Below, one piece after another: positions 47,412 through 56,665 of a stretch of DNA of 64,000 nucleotides; the first letter of the stretch is position 1; every line of letters starts with the position of its first letter. The notes under the pieces are model-generated. The model was not told the DNA's origin. It did no database searches and saw only the letters and a program-made list of their open reading frames with translations. The position numbers and the translations under genes are program-made. The stretch is from contig JACRJA010000057.1 in assembly GCA_016235745.1 (NCBI GenBank), forward strand, positions 1 to 64,000, read 5' to 3'. Source of the stretch: Rhodocyclales bacterium. Lineage in GTDB: Bacteria > Pseudomonadota > Gammaproteobacteria > Burkholderiales > Rhodocyclaceae.

Positions 47412-47794
47412 GCGAAGACCTGTTCGATGCCGTACGCTGGGGCGAAGACGGTCTCGTGCCGGCGGTCGCCCAGGACGCGGCCAGCGGCGAGGTGCTCATG
47501 CTCGCCTGGATGAACCGCGAGGCCCTGGCCGAGACGCTCGCGCGCGGTCAGGCCGTCTATTGGTCGCGCTCGCGCGGCCGGTTGTGGGCCAAGGGCGAGA
47601 CCTCCGGGCACGTGCAACGGCTCGTCGAGCTGCGGCTCGACTGCGATGGCGACGCGCTGCTGCTGCGCGTCGAACAAAAAGGCGGCATCGCCTGTCACAC
47701 GGGACGGCGGACCTGTTTTTACCGCCGCTGGCGCGACGGGGGCTGGGAAGTCGTCGAAGCGGTGGTGAAGGATCCGAAGGAGATATACTCATGA
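47408..47794 (+). CDS. hisI: Phosphoribosyl-AMP cyclohydrolase
   Basis: A 128-residue zinc enzyme for the third histidine step. [32 protein letters not shown] and the Cys-rich [27 protein letters not shown] carry the metal ligands. It is monofunctional; the pyrophosphohydrolase is the separate next gene, which it overlaps by four bases. The start is GTG 47408. Confidence 0.95.
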   Translation: MSEDLFDAVRWGEDGLVPAVAQDAASGEVLMLAWMNREALAETLARGQAVYWSRSRGRLWAKGETSGHVQRLVELRLDCDGDALLLRVEQKGGIACHTGRRTCFYRRWRDGGWEVVEAVVKDPKEIYS

Positions 47795-48162
47795 TCGACC
47801 TGGAAGTACTGCGCCGCGTCAGCCAGACGCTCGCCGAACGCAAGGCGGCCGACCCCGACCAGTCCTACGTTTCCAGCCTGTACCAGAAGGGCACGGAGGC
47901 GATCCTCAAGAAAGTGGCCGAGGAGGCCGCCGAAGTGATCATGGCGGCCAAGGACGGCGACCGGCTGCATCTGGTGTGGGAAGTCACCGACCTGTGGTTC
48001 CACACCCTCGTACTGCTGACGCACTTCGGCCTGTCGGTCGAGGACGTGGCCGCCGAGTTCCGCCGCCGCGAAGGCGTCTCGGGCATCGACGAGAAGCGCG
48101 CGCGTGTGGCGACGGCGGCGGAAGCCGAATCCGTGGTGATTGCCAAAGGGGGGAAAGCATGA
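47791..48162 (+). CDS. hisE: Phosphoribosyl-ATP pyrophosphohydrolase
   Basis: A 123-residue all-alpha MazG-like enzyme, the second histidine step. The metal-binding pattern is in [18 protein letters not shown] and [17 protein letters not shown]. The short C-terminal tail of about 25 residues is unremarkable. It overlaps the HIT-family gene by four bases. Confidence 0.94.
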   Translation: MIDLEVLRRVSQTLAERKAADPDQSYVSSLYQKGTEAILKKVAEEAAEVIMAAKDGDRLHLVWEVTDLWFHTLVLLTHFGLSVEDVAAEFRRREGVSGIDEKRARVATAAEAESVVIAKGGKA

Positions 48163-48524
48163 CGACGCAAGCCGATCCGAACTGCGTGTTCTGCAAGATC
48201 GTCGCTGGCGAAATTCCGGCGAAGAAAGTCTATGAAGACGACGAGGTGCTGGTGTTTCACGACATCCGTCCCGTGGCGCCGGTCCATTTGCTGGTGATCC
48301 CCAAGCACCACGTTCCTTCGACCAAGGAGCTCACCGACGCCGACGCCGGCTGGATGGGGCGCCTGATGGTCGCGGCCACCAAGGTGGCGCTCGCGGCCGG
48401 CTGCGCCGATGGCTGGCGCACCATCATCAACACCGGGCGTATCGGCCGCCAGGAGGTGATGCACTTGCACGTGCATGTCCTCGGCGGGGGAAACGAGCCG
48501 CTGCCCATCATGCTCAAGCGCTGA
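48159..48524 (+). CDS. hinT: HIT family purine nucleoside phosphoramidase (HinT)
   Basis: A 121-residue histidine-triad protein hydrolysing AMP-lysine-type phosphoramidates. [28 protein letters not shown] opens it and the catalytic triad is HLHVHVLGG. It belongs to the Hint branch by length. Position between hisE and tatA is widely conserved in betaproteobacteria. Confidence 0.93.
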   Translation: MTTQADPNCVFCKIVAGEIPAKKVYEDDEVLVFHDIRPVAPVHLLVIPKHHVPSTKELTDADAGWMGRLMVAATKVALAAGCADGWRTIINTGRIGRQEVMHLHVHVLGGGNEPLPIMLKR

Positions 48525-48555
48525 AGCGCTCGGCGCACCAAGGAGGGAAATGACT

Positions 48556-48798
48556 ATGGGTTCGTTCAGCATCTGGCACTGGCTCATCGTGCTGCTGGTC
48601 GTGGTGCTCATCTTCGGTACGAAGAAGCTGCGCAACATCGGGCAGGATCTCGGCGGCGCTGTACGCGGGTTCAAGGAAGGGATGAAGAGCGCGGAAGATG
48701 AGAACGCCGCCGCGACTCCCCCCAAGGCCGTGAGCGATCAGAGCACGATCGAAGGGAGCGTGCGGGAGAAGAGCGACGCGTCGCGGACGCAGGCGTGA
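48556..48798 (+). CDS. tatA: Twin-arginine translocase subunit TatA
   Basis: An 80-residue protein: one short helix (about 7-22), the [21 protein letters not shown] amphipathic segment, and an acidic tail. TatA polymerises to let folded proteins through the inner membrane. I choose ATG 48556, eight bases after AGGAGGG, over ATG 48550, which is too close to it. Confidence 0.94.
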   Translation: MGSFSIWHWLIVLLVVVLIFGTKKLRNIGQDLGGAVRGFKEGMKSAEDENAAATPPKAVSDQSTIEGSVREKSDASRTQA

Positions 48799-48836
48799 GC
48801 CGGCTGCCGCATTCGTTGTCCGTCTGAGGGGCGAGC

Positions 48837-49397
48837 GTGTTCGACATCGGCTTCTCCGAGATGATCCTGATCGCCGTGGTGGCGCTCGTCGTGCTTGGCC
48901 CCGAGCGTCTGCCCAAGGCTGCACGCACGGCGGGTCAGCTCATCGGGCGGCTGCAGCGCTACGTCTCAGGCGTCAAGGCCGATATCGAGCGCGAGCTCCA
49001 GCTCGAGGAACTGAAGAAGCTGCAGGCGCAGATCGAGTCCCAGGCGCGTGAGCTGCAGGAGACGATGCGCCGTCAGGCCGAGGAGATCCAGGCGCCAGTG
49101 CGCCAGAGCGTCGATGAGGCGCGTCAGGCGCTGGCCGTCGGCGAGCCGCTTCCGTCGCGCGGTGCCGAACCGGAGGACGTGCCGTCCGCCAAGGAAGAGG
49201 CGCGGGCATCGGGACGGGATCTGCCCATCACGCGCTCCGATCCGCCTGCCCCTTCGAGCTCGACGACCGGCATGGGCGCTGCGCCTTCGGCTGAGGCGTG
49301 CGAGCCCATGAGCTTGCCTTCCGGGCCGGAACTGACCTCCTCGCCCGCCGAGCCCGTTTCGGTAGCATCCCCCTCTCTTGGCAGCGGGAAAACGTGA
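48837..49397 (+). CDS. tatB: Twin-arginine translocase subunit TatB
   Basis: A 186-residue protein starting at GTG: FDIGFSEMILIAVVALVVLGPERLPKAART is the TatB hallmark, followed by a long amphipathic/coiled-coil stretch (about 40-100) and a Pro/Ser-rich tail. TatB and TatC form the receptor for twin-arginine signals. It overlaps tatC by one base. Confidence 0.94.
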   Translation: MFDIGFSEMILIAVVALVVLGPERLPKAARTAGQLIGRLQRYVSGVKADIERELQLEELKKLQAQIESQARELQETMRRQAEEIQAPVRQSVDEARQALAVGEPLPSRGAEPEDVPSAKEEARASGRDLPITRSDPPAPSSSTTGMGAAPSAEACEPMSLPSGPELTSSPAEPVSVASPSLGSGKT

Positions 49398-50188
49398 TGA
49401 GCGACCCGACGCCCGGCGAAGAGAGCTTCCTGTCGCACCTGGTCGAACTGCGCAGCCGCCTGGTCCGCTCGGCGATCGCAGTGCTTCTCGTCTTCCTCTG
49501 CCTGGCGCCCTGGGCGGGGTTGTGGTACGACCTGCTCGCCAAGCCGATGCTCGATGCCTTGCCGGCTGGCGCAACCATGATCGCCACGGGGGTGGTGACG
49601 CCTTTCTTCGTGCCGGTCAAGGTGACGATTCTGCTCGCCTTCCTCATTGCGCTGCCCTACGTGCTCTACCAGGCCTGGGCTTTCGTCGCTCCCGGCCTGT
49701 ATGCCCACGAGAAGCGTCTCATCGCGCCGCTGGTGATCGCCTCCACCGCCCTTTTCCTGCTCGGGGTGGCCTTCTGCTACTTCTTCGTCTTTCGCGGGGT
49801 GTTTCGCTTCATCGCCGAGTTCGCTCCCGCGAGCGTCCAGGTCGCGCCGGACATCGAGCAGTATCTCGGCTTCGTGATGACCATGTTCGTCGCCTTTGGC
49901 GTGACGTTCGAAGTGCCGATCGCGGTAATCCTCCTTGCCAAGGCCGGCGTGGTCGACGCCGCCAAGCTGCGCCAGGCCCGGCCTTACGTGATCGTCGGCG
50001 CCTTCGTCATCGCGGCGGTCGTCACCCCGCCCGACGTCATCTCCCAGTTCATGCTGGCGGTGCCGATGATCCTGCTCTACGAGCTGGGGGTCATCTTCGT
50101 GCGCTGGAGCGCCTCAGCCAAGGACGCGGCAGAAGAGACCTTGCCTGTGCCGCGGGAAGAGACGTCGCCGCAGCGGATGCAGGACTAG
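49397..50188 (+). CDS. tatC: Twin-arginine translocase subunit TatC
   Basis: A 263-residue protein with six helices. SFLSHLVELRSRLVRS at the N-terminus and FLIALPYVLYQAWAFVAPGLYAHEKR are core TatC segments, with the conserved Glu region near FGVTFEVPI. The TRAP binding protein at 59.6-60.7 kb has a twin-arginine signal and is a likely client. It faces the serine protease gene across 13 bases without a terminator. Confidence 0.95.
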   Translation: MSDPTPGEESFLSHLVELRSRLVRSAIAVLLVFLCLAPWAGLWYDLLAKPMLDALPAGATMIATGVVTPFFVPVKVTILLAFLIALPYVLYQAWAFVAPGLYAHEKRLIAPLVIASTALFLLGVAFCYFFVFRGVFRFIAEFAPASVQVAPDIEQYLGFVMTMFVAFGVTFEVPIAVILLAKAGVVDAAKLRQARPYVIVGAFVIAAVVTPPDVISQFMLAVPMILLYELGVIFVRWSASAKDAAEETLPVPREETSPQRMQD

Positions 50189-50201
50189 AGCGGCAGAAAG
50201 G

Positions 50202-51344
50202 TCACGAGTCCGGTCGCGGCCGCTCGCCGGCGATGAGCTTCACTTCGAGCGTGCGCCGTTTGCGTTCCAGCCGCAGCGTGATCTCATGGCCCGGCGGGAC
50301 CGCCGCCACTGCGTCGAGCACTTCGCGTACCGTGCGCGTTGGTTTGCCGTCAATGGCGAGAATGACGTCCCCGGGCTCGAGGCCGGCGGCAGCAGCCGGC
50401 GAGCCGGGCAGCACCGCCGCCACCAGCGCCCCTTCGCGCGCCATGACTCCCATGGCCTCGGCCAGCGCCGTTTCGAGCGGTTGCAGCTGCACCCCGACCC
50501 AGCCGCGGCGCACGTAACCGCGGGTGCGCAGTTCCTCGACCACTGGCTGCGCGATCTGCACCGGGATGGCGAAGCCGATGCCCAAAGAGCCTCCGGTGCG
50601 CGAGAAGATGGCGGTGTTGATGCCCACCAACCGCCCTTGGGTGTCGATGAGGGCGCCGCCGGAATTACCAGGATTGATCGCCGCGTCGGTCTGGATGAAA
50701 TTCTCGAACGTGGAAAGACCCAGGTCGTTGCGCCCCAGCGCCGAGATGATGCCCATCGTCACCGTCTGCCCCACGCCGAAGGGGTGCCCCACCGCGAGCA
50801 CCACGTCGCCCACGGCAAAGCTGTCGGCCGGCGCGAAGGGCAGGGCGGCGAAGGGGCCGGAGGCTTCGAGCTGCAGGATCGCGAGGTCGCTCTCCTGATC
50901 GCGTCCCGCCACGCGTGCCGGGATGCTGCGTCCGTCGCCGAAGCGCGCGAGAAAGCGTTCGTGCCCTTCCACGACGTGGGCGTTGGTCACGAGCACGCCA
51001 TCCTCGGCGACGATGACCGCTGAGCCCATGGCTTCGGGCAGGCGGGGCGGGTCTTCGTCGGGCAGGGGGACGTCGGGGTGTCCCTGCGGCAGCTGCAATC
51101 GCCGCGGCGCTTTTTCGTCATCCGCCCGATCCGTCTCCATCGCTTGCAGCGAGACGACGGCGGCTGCTCCCCGGGCGGCGGCGAGGCGGTAGTCCTTGGC
51201 GGCCGCGGCAGCGGGCGCGTCGCGCTCGATGGTGAGGGGAGCGCCGGTGCCTAACCACCAATGCGGCTTCAGGTGCGCGACGACGAAGCCGGCCAGGGCG
51301 ACGACGGTGACGGTTTGCGCGAAAATCTGCCATAGTTTCTTCAT
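50202..51344 (-). CDS. Periplasmic S1C serine protease, DegS/AlgW-like
   Basis: A 380-residue HtrA-type protease with one N-terminal membrane segment (about 8-25) and a single PDZ domain (about 285-370). Its trypsin-like domain has the triad His in VTNAHVV, Asp in ESDLAIL and Ser in NPGNSGGALID. One PDZ plus an anchor fits DegS/AlgW, which cuts anti-sigma factors in envelope stress, rather than DegP, but the target cannot be deduced. It is divergent from the Nif3-like gene with only 24 bases between start codons. Confidence 0.9.
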   Translation of the reverse strand: MKKLWQIFAQTVTVVALAGFVVAHLKPHWWLGTGAPLTIERDAPAAAAAKDYRLAAARGAAAVVSLQAMETDRADDEKAPRRLQLPQGHPDVPLPDEDPPRLPEAMGSAVIVAEDGVLVTNAHVVEGHERFLARFGDGRSIPARVAGRDQESDLAILQLEASGPFAALPFAPADSFAVGDVVLAVGHPFGVGQTVTMGIISALGRNDLGLSTFENFIQTDAAINPGNSGGALIDTQGRLVGINTAIFSRTGGSLGIGFAIPVQIAQPVVEELRTRGYVRRGWVGVQLQPLETALAEAMGVMAREGALVAAVLPGSPAAAAGLEPGDVILAIDGKPTRTVREVLDAVAAVPPGHEITLRLERKRRTLEVKLIAGERPRPDS

Positions 51345-51368
51345 CGACCCCCCCTAGGAGCGGCGAAT

Positions 51369-52115
51369 ATGCGATTGACGGATCTGGTGGAGGCGCTGGA
51401 CGCCCTTTTGCAGCCTGCATCGTTTCGCGATTATTGCCCAAACGGGCTGCAAGTGGAAGGACGGCCCGAGGTCGAGCGTGTGCTGTGCGGCGTGACGGCC
51501 AACGTCGCGCTCGTCGAACGCGCGATTGCCGGCGGCTACGACGCGATCCTGGTGCATCATGGGTTTTTCTGGCGGGGCGAGGATCCCACCCTCACCGCCT
51601 GGCGGCTCCGGCGCCTGCGGCCGCTGCTCGTGCACGAGCTGAGCCTCATCGCCTATCACCTGCCGCTCGACGCGCATCCCGAAGTGGGCAACAACGTTGG
51701 CTGGGCGCGAGCGATGGGCTGGTGCGCCGAGGGGCGCTGCGGTGGGGAAAATCTCGTCTGGCTCGGCCGGCCCGAGGCGCCGCTCACGCTCTCCGCCCTG
51801 GCCGGACGGCTGAACGCGGTGCTGGAACACGAGCCGCTGGTGCTGGGCGCGCCGCAACGGCGCATCGAGCGGATCGCCTGGTGCAGCGGCGCGGCGCAAG
51901 GCGAGTTCGCCGCCGCGATTGCCGAGGGAGTCGACGTCTATGTCACCGGCGAAGTCTCCGAACCCTGTGTGCATCTGGCGCGTGATGCGGGCGTGGCCTT
52001 CATCGCCGCAGGGCACCACGCCACCGAACGCTTCGGCGTGCAGGCGCTGGGGCGCTGGCTGAGACAAGAGCACGGGCTGGTGGTCGATTACCACGAAATT
52101 CCCAGTCCGGTGTGA
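51369..52115 (+). CDS. Nif3-like dinuclear metal center protein
   Basis: A 248-residue NIF3 family (YbgI-like) protein. Metal-binding segments are DAILVHHGFFW, YHLPLDAHPEVGNN and the C-terminal GHHATERFGVQALG. The family is widespread and hexameric, sometimes annotated as GTP cyclohydrolase I type 2, but its physiological role is unsettled. The ATG is eight bases after AGGAG. Association with a DegS-like gene and tatC is common in this class. Confidence 0.9.
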   Translation: MRLTDLVEALDALLQPASFRDYCPNGLQVEGRPEVERVLCGVTANVALVERAIAGGYDAILVHHGFFWRGEDPTLTAWRLRRLRPLLVHELSLIAYHLPLDAHPEVGNNVGWARAMGWCAEGRCGGENLVWLGRPEAPLTLSALAGRLNAVLEHEPLVLGAPQRRIERIAWCSGAAQGEFAAAIAEGVDVYVTGEVSEPCVHLARDAGVAFIAAGHHATERFGVQALGRWLRQEHGLVVDYHEIPSPV

Positions 52116-52142
52116 CGGTACTGGCGTGGTTTCGCGTGTTAA

Positions 52143-52148
52143 TATAAC
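52143..52148 (+). promoter_or_regulatory. Candidate -10 box for the DUF2889 gene
   Basis: TATAAC, 33 bases before the ATG, in an AT-richer 66-base gap. No convincing -35 was found. Confidence 0.3.
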
Positions 52149-52181
52149 TCAATAGCAGCTTTTTTCATGACTCGATGAACC

Positions 52182-52751
52182 ATGACCTCCTCTCCTTCTT
52201 CCCCGCAGCGGCGCCATATCCATCGGCGAACCCTTACCCTCGACGGTTACCTGCGTGACGATGGTCTGCTTGAACTAGAGGCCACGCTCACCGATGTGAA
52301 GACGCTCGACTATCCGCTCGCCTCGGGCTTGCGCAAGGCGGGCGACCCCATCCATCAGATGCATGTGCGCATCACGGTGGATGCGGACTTCAACATTCTC
52401 GATGCCCAGGCTGAGAGCCCTTGGGTGCCATATCCCGGCACCTGCGAGAAAGTCACGCCTTCTTATCGCCGATTGATCGGCCTCAATCTGTTGCGGGGGT
52501 TCCGCCGTGACGTCGGTGCCCTGTTCGCCGGCATCAAGGGCTGTACCCATCTCACGGAACTTCTCTACAGCTTGCCTACGGCGGCGATCCAAACCTGGGC
52601 TACGTTCAAGCAGCGGGAAGACGAAGGAAGCAAGAAGCCGTTCCAGCTCGATGGTTGCCACGCCCTCGATACCACGTCTTCCCCCGCCGTCGCGGCCTAC
52701 TATCCTCGTTGGTATCGCCCGGTCAAGCGATGTTACGAAGAAAACGCCTGA
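52182..52751 (+). CDS. DUF2889 domain-containing protein
   Basis: A 189-residue soluble protein without signal or membrane segment. It matches the DUF2889 pattern: RTLTLDGYLRDDGLLELEATLTDVK, PIHQMHVRITVDADFNILDAQA, and KGCTHLTELLYSLPTAAIQT with a conserved Cys/His pair. Function is unknown. The base composition looks less GC-rich than its neighbours, hinting at a separate history. It stands alone between Nif3-like and sucC. Confidence 0.78.
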   Translation: MTSSPSSPQRRHIHRRTLTLDGYLRDDGLLELEATLTDVKTLDYPLASGLRKAGDPIHQMHVRITVDADFNILDAQAESPWVPYPGTCEKVTPSYRRLIGLNLLRGFRRDVGALFAGIKGCTHLTELLYSLPTAAIQTWATFKQREDEGSKKPFQLDGCHALDTTSSPAVAAYYPRWYRPVKRCYEENA

Positions 52752-52773
52752 AACCGGTTGTCGGGGATTGCCC

Positions 52774-52779
52774 TATAAT
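52774..52779 (+). promoter_or_regulatory. -10 box of the sucCD promoter
   Basis: A perfect TATAAT, giving a start site near 52786 and a leader of about 140 bases to sucC. The -35 is weak: the nearby TTGTCG is only 10 bases away, and the position at 17 bases has no consensus. Confidence 0.5.
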
Positions 52780-52809
52780 TACGCCTACCAAACTGGGGGA
52801 TTTCGCGTG

Positions 52810-52878
52810 GTAAAGCCGCCGCGATGTCCGAGGCGGCTTTACTGTGGCTTAGCCGTGCCGTAAGCGAATTTTGGCACG
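52810..52878 (+). other. Structured leader of sucCD (two hairpins)
   Basis: Stem 1 is a perfect 11-bp repeat, GTAAAGCCGCC (52810-52820) with GGCGGCTTTAC (52832-52842). Stem 2 pairs CGTGCC (52854-52859) with GGCACG (52873-52878). Both lie downstream of the TATAAT and upstream of the sucC start. Stem 1 lacks a T-run, so a cis-regulatory RNA or a weak attenuator is possible. Confidence 0.5.
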
Positions 52879-52924
52879 TACGACCAACCATGCCCGAGTG
52901 GGTATCGAAAAACGAAGGGTGAAC

Positions 52925-54094
52925 ATGAAAATCCATGAATACCAAGCCAAGGAAGTCCTGAGGAAGTTCGGCATCCGTACGCCCAAGGGCGGGCCGGCGT
53001 TTTCGGTGGAGGAAGCGCTGGAAGTAGCCAAGTCGCTCGGCGGCCCCGTGTGGGTGGTGAAAGCGCAGATCCACGCCGGCGGGCGCGGCAAGGGCGGCGG
53101 CGTCAAGCTCGCCCGTTCGCTCGACGAGGTGCGCCAGCACGCCTCGGCCATCCTCGGCATGCGGCTCATCACGCACCAGACCGGCCCCGAAGGCCAGATC
53201 GTCAAGCGCCTGCTCATCGAAGAGGGCGCCGACATCAAACACGAATACTACGTCTCCATCCTCACCGACCGGGCCACGCAGAAAGTCGCGGTGCTCGCCT
53301 CCAGCGAAGGCGGCATGGAGATCGAGGAAGTCGCGGCGAAAACTCCCGAGAAGATCCTCAAGGCCTTCATCGATCCCATCGCCGGCTTTCCCGACGAAGA
53401 GGCCGAGCGGCTCGCCCGCGGCATCGGCATTCCCGAGGCGAGCGTTCCGGCGGCCGCCGATACCTTGAAGAAACTCTACACCTGTTACATGGAGACGGAC
53501 GCCTCGCTCGCCGAGATCAACCCCCTCATCCTCGAAGGCGACGGCGGCATCAAGGCGCTGGACGCGAAGTTCAACTTCGACGACAACGCGCTCTTCCGTC
53601 ATCCCGAGATCGTGGCCTACCGCGATCTCGACGAAGAGGATCCGGATGAGGTGGAAGCCTCCAAGTACGAGCTTTCCTACATCGCGCTCGATGGCAACAT
53701 CGGCTGCCTGGTCAATGGCGCGGGCCTGGCCATGGCCACGATGGACACGATCAAGCTCTTCGGGGGCGAGCCGGCCAACTTCCTCGACGTGGGCGGCGGC
53801 GCCACCACGGAAAAGGTCACCGCGGCCTTCAAGATCATGCTGCGCAATCCCAAGGTGAAAGGCATCCTGGTCAACATCTTCGGCGGCATCATGCGCTGCG
53901 ACACCATCGCCAACGGGGTGGTGGCCGCCGCGCGCGAAGTCAAGCTCAACGTGCCGCTGGTGGTGCGCATGAAGGGCACGAACGAGGACATCGGCAAGAA
54001 GATTCTCGCCGAATCCGGGCTGCCCATCATCTCCGCCGAAACGATGGCCGAAGCGGCGCAGAAAATCGTCTCCGCCCTCTCCGCCACTCATTGA
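52925..54094 (+). CDS. sucC: Succinyl-CoA synthetase beta subunit
   Basis: A 389-residue ATP-grasp protein of the TCA cycle. [17 protein letters not shown] opens it; the nucleotide segment [20 protein letters not shown] and [19 protein letters not shown] are conserved, and the C-terminal CoA-ligase-like half begins near 250. ATG 52925 has AAGGG before it; the ATG at 52871 would add an 18-residue tail lacking in the family. sucD follows after 26 bases. Confidence 0.96.
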   Translation: MKIHEYQAKEVLRKFGIRTPKGGPAFSVEEALEVAKSLGGPVWVVKAQIHAGGRGKGGGVKLARSLDEVRQHASAILGMRLITHQTGPEGQIVKRLLIEEGADIKHEYYVSILTDRATQKVAVLASSEGGMEIEEVAAKTPEKILKAFIDPIAGFPDEEAERLARGIGIPEASVPAAADTLKKLYTCYMETDASLAEINPLILEGDGGIKALDAKFNFDDNALFRHPEIVAYRDLDEEDPDEVEASKYELSYIALDGNIGCLVNGAGLAMATMDTIKLFGGEPANFLDVGGGATTEKVTAAFKIMLRNPKVKGILVNIFGGIMRCDTIANGVVAAAREVKLNVPLVVRMKGTNEDIGKKILAESGLPIISAETMAEAAQKIVSALSATH

Positions 54095-54120
54095 CCGAAC
54101 CGACGCCAAGGAATCCACCC

Positions 54121-55014
54121 ATGTCGATCCTCATCAACAAAGACACCAAAGTCATCACCCAGGGCATCACCGGCAAGACCGCCCAGTTCCATACCGAGAA
54201 GTGCCTCGAGTACGCCAACGGCCGCAACTGCTTCGTGGCCGGCGTCAACCCCAAGAAGGCCGGCGAGAAGATCTTCGACATCCCCATTTATGCCTCGGTG
54301 AAAGAAGCCAAAGAGGCCACCGGCGCTACCGTCTCGGTCATCTATGTGCCGCCGGCGGGCGCAGCCGACGCCATCTGGGAGGCGGTCGAGGCCGACCTCG
54401 ACCTCGTCATCTGCATCACCGAGGGGATTCCGGTGCGCGACATGCTCATCGTGCGCAACAAGATGAAGCACAAGGTCGCCGCCGGCGGCAAGGAGACCTT
54501 GCTGCTGGGGCCCAACTGCCCCGGCATCATCACCCCCGACGAGCTCAAGATCGGCATCATGCCCGGTCACATCCACAAGAAAGGGCGCATCGGCGTGGTG
54601 TCGCGCTCCGGCACGCTCACCTACGAAGCGGTGGCGCAGCTCACCGAGCTCGGCCTGGGACAGTCGAGCGCCGTGGGCATCGGCGGCGACCCGATCAACG
54701 GGCTCAAGCACCTCGACGTGATGAAGTTATTCAACGACGACCCCGACACCGACGCCGTCATCATGATCGGCGAGATCGGCGGCACGGATGAAGTCGACGC
54801 CGCCCTGTGGTGCAAGGACCACTTCAAGAAACCGGTGGTCGGGTTCATCGCCGGTATCACCGCCCCGCCGGGCAAGCGCATGGGGCACGCCGGCGCCATC
54901 ATCTCCACCGGCGCCGAGACGGCCCAGGCCAAACTCGAGATCATGGAAGCGTGCGGCTTCAAGGTCACGCGCAACCCCTCCGAGATGGGCAAGCTGATGA
55001 AGAGCTTGCTCTGA
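54121..55014 (+). CDS. sucD: Succinyl-CoA synthetase alpha subunit
   Basis: A 297-residue subunit carrying the phosphorylated histidine, H256 in [10 protein letters not shown]. The CoA-binding Rossmann region has [13 protein letters not shown] and [10 protein letters not shown]. It works with SucC to make ATP or GTP while forming succinate. ATG 54121 matches the family start. The gene order sucC-sucD is standard; no other TCA genes are adjacent. Confidence 0.96.
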   Translation: MSILINKDTKVITQGITGKTAQFHTEKCLEYANGRNCFVAGVNPKKAGEKIFDIPIYASVKEAKEATGATVSVIYVPPAGAADAIWEAVEADLDLVICITEGIPVRDMLIVRNKMKHKVAAGGKETLLLGPNCPGIITPDELKIGIMPGHIHKKGRIGVVSRSGTLTYEAVAQLTELGLGQSSAVGIGGDPINGLKHLDVMKLFNDDPDTDAVIMIGEIGGTDEVDAALWCKDHFKKPVVGFIAGITAPPGKRMGHAGAIISTGAETAQAKLEIMEACGFKVTRNPSEMGKLMKSLL

Positions 55015-55042
55015 TCCCATCCCTTGTGCCGAGGAGGCGAGC

Positions 55043-55996
55043 GTGGCCATTTATTTGCAGGAAGAAGAAGTCGCCGGGCTGCTCGATATGCCCTCCGTGA
55101 TGGCCGCCGTCGAGGCGGTGATGGCGGCGCACGCCCGGGGCGAGGTGGTCGACTACCCCCGGCAGCGCGTGCGCCTGCCCACCTCGATGACGCACATGCT
55201 GCAAGGGGCGGTGCCAAACGAGCGGCTCACCGGCTTCAAGGTCTATACCTCCTCGGGCGGACGGGCGCGCTTCTGGGTGCACGTCTTCGACAGCGACACG
55301 GGCGAGCCCGTGGCCGTGCTGGAAGCCGATACGCTGGGCATGATGCGCACCGGCGCTGCGGGTGGCGTGGCCGCGAAATACCTCGCCCGGCCCGATGCGA
55401 AGATCGCCGCCATCGTCGGCGCCGGCTGGCAGGCCCAGGGGCAGGCGCTGGCGCTCGCCGAAGCGCTGCCGGTCGAAACCTTCCGGGTCGCGGCACGCAC
55501 CCTGGAGCACGTACGCGCTTTCTGCGAGACCATGGCTCAACGCACCGGGCGGAAGTTCGTGCCAGCCGAGTCCATCGAGGCGGCGGTGCGCGGCGCCGAC
55601 ATCGTCGTCACCGTCACCACCTCGCCCAAGCCGGTGCTCGAGGCCGACTGGCTCGAGGAGGGGGTGCATGTCACCGCCGCCGGCTCGAATAGCCTCGCGC
55701 GCCAGGAGTTGCCGGAGAAGGCCGTGCTGCGCGCCGACCTCATCTGCGTCGACAGCCGCGAGGTGGCCTTGCGCGAGGCGGGCGACCTGCTGCCGGCGCT
55801 GGAGAAAGGCCGCACCCGCCCGGGGCTGTGGGCGGACCTGGGCGAGGTGATCGCCGGCATGCGCCCTGGACGCAGGAATGAGCGCCAGATCACCCTCTTC
55901 GAATCGCAGGGCATGGCGGTGCAGGATCTCGCCGTGGCCGCTCTGGTGCTCGGGCGCGCGCGTGAGCGCGGGCTGGGCCGTCCCTTGCCCTACTGA
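55043..55996 (+). CDS. Ornithine cyclodeaminase/mu-crystallin family protein
   Basis: A 317-residue NAD(P)-binding enzyme. The nucleotide fold is AAIVGAGWQAQGQALALA (about 125-142); MRTGAAGGVAAKYLAR and VEAAGSN-like VTAAGSNSLARQELP are family features. Members act as ornithine cyclodeaminase, alanine dehydrogenase or ketimine reductase, and the substrate here cannot be told from sequence. The start is GTG 55043, preceded by GAGGAGG. Confidence 0.85.
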   Translation: MAIYLQEEEVAGLLDMPSVMAAVEAVMAAHARGEVVDYPRQRVRLPTSMTHMLQGAVPNERLTGFKVYTSSGGRARFWVHVFDSDTGEPVAVLEADTLGMMRTGAAGGVAAKYLARPDAKIAAIVGAGWQAQGQALALAEALPVETFRVAARTLEHVRAFCETMAQRTGRKFVPAESIEAAVRGADIVVTVTTSPKPVLEADWLEEGVHVTAAGSNSLARQELPEKAVLRADLICVDSREVALREAGDLLPALEKGRTRPGLWADLGEVIAGMRPGRRNERQITLFESQGMAVQDLAVAALVLGRARERGLGRPLPY

Positions 55997-56005
55997 GGAA
56001 GTGTC

Positions 56006-56665
56006 ATGGGGGGTGCGACTGATCCCAATTCCGCCCCCGCCTCGGGGGCGGGGCATCTGCGGCTCATCCATCACGGCAGCGAGCTCGTGCGCGTCGATCT
56101 GCCCGCGCGCGAGTTCTTCATCGGCCGCAAACCCGGCAACGATCTGCGCATCGACAGCCTGGCGGTGAGTGGGCAGCACGCCCGCTTGCAACCTTCGCGG
56201 GGCGAGCTCCTCCTCGAGGATTTGGGCAGCCGCAACGGCACCTGGGTCGAGGGCAAGAAGATCCAGCAATACCGCCTCAAGCCTGGCGAAAGGTTTCGCA
56301 TCGCCCGTTACCATTTCCTCTACGGCGCTTCCCGCCTCGAGCGCACTCCACCTTGGCCCTTCGCCGCTCAAGGTACGCCGCTGCGCTGCGGGCTCGTTCC
56401 CCAGCTGCGCATGGGCATGAACAACGGTCAGAACCGCACGATTCCGCTCGTGCGCGAGGTGACTCGTCTGGGTAAGGCCGGACACACCGTCATCGCCCTC
56501 ATCGACCAGGGGTGGCGGGTGCTCCTGCGCCACGAAAGCGGAGCGCCGCCCAAGATCAATGGCGTCTTTCCCAACGCTCCCCTCGTGCCCCTGCACGACC
56601 GGGATCGCGTGGTCATCGACACCATGGAATTCGTCTTTCTCTACGCACCTCCACCTGCCGCATGA
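56006..56665 (+). CDS. FHA domain protein (tandem FHA)
   Basis: A 219-residue cytoplasmic protein. FHA domain 1 (about 18-105) is canonical: [20 protein letters not shown] with the phospho-peptide Arg, then SGQHARL and [14 protein letters not shown] second, degenerate FHA (about 125-215) keeps [13 protein letters not shown] and the KINGV ... [14 protein letters not shown] end but lacks the GR/SxxH core. FHA domains bind phosphothreonine, but no Ser/Thr kinase is in the window. It overlaps rpe by four bases. Confidence 0.85.
   Translation: MGGATDPNSAPASGAGHLRLIHHGSELVRVDLPAREFFIGRKPGNDLRIDSLAVSGQHARLQPSRGELLLEDLGSRNGTWVEGKKIQQYRLKPGERFRIARYHFLYGASRLERTPPWPFAAQGTPLRCGLVPQLRMGMNNGQNRTIPLVREVTRLGKAGHTVIALIDQGWRVLLRHESGAPPKINGVFPNAPLVPLHDRDRVVIDTMEFVFLYAPPPAA

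Noticed and set aside
52872-52890. TGGCACG in the sucC leader as a sigma-54 promoter
   Set aside because: The -12 element TTGC is missing at the required distance.
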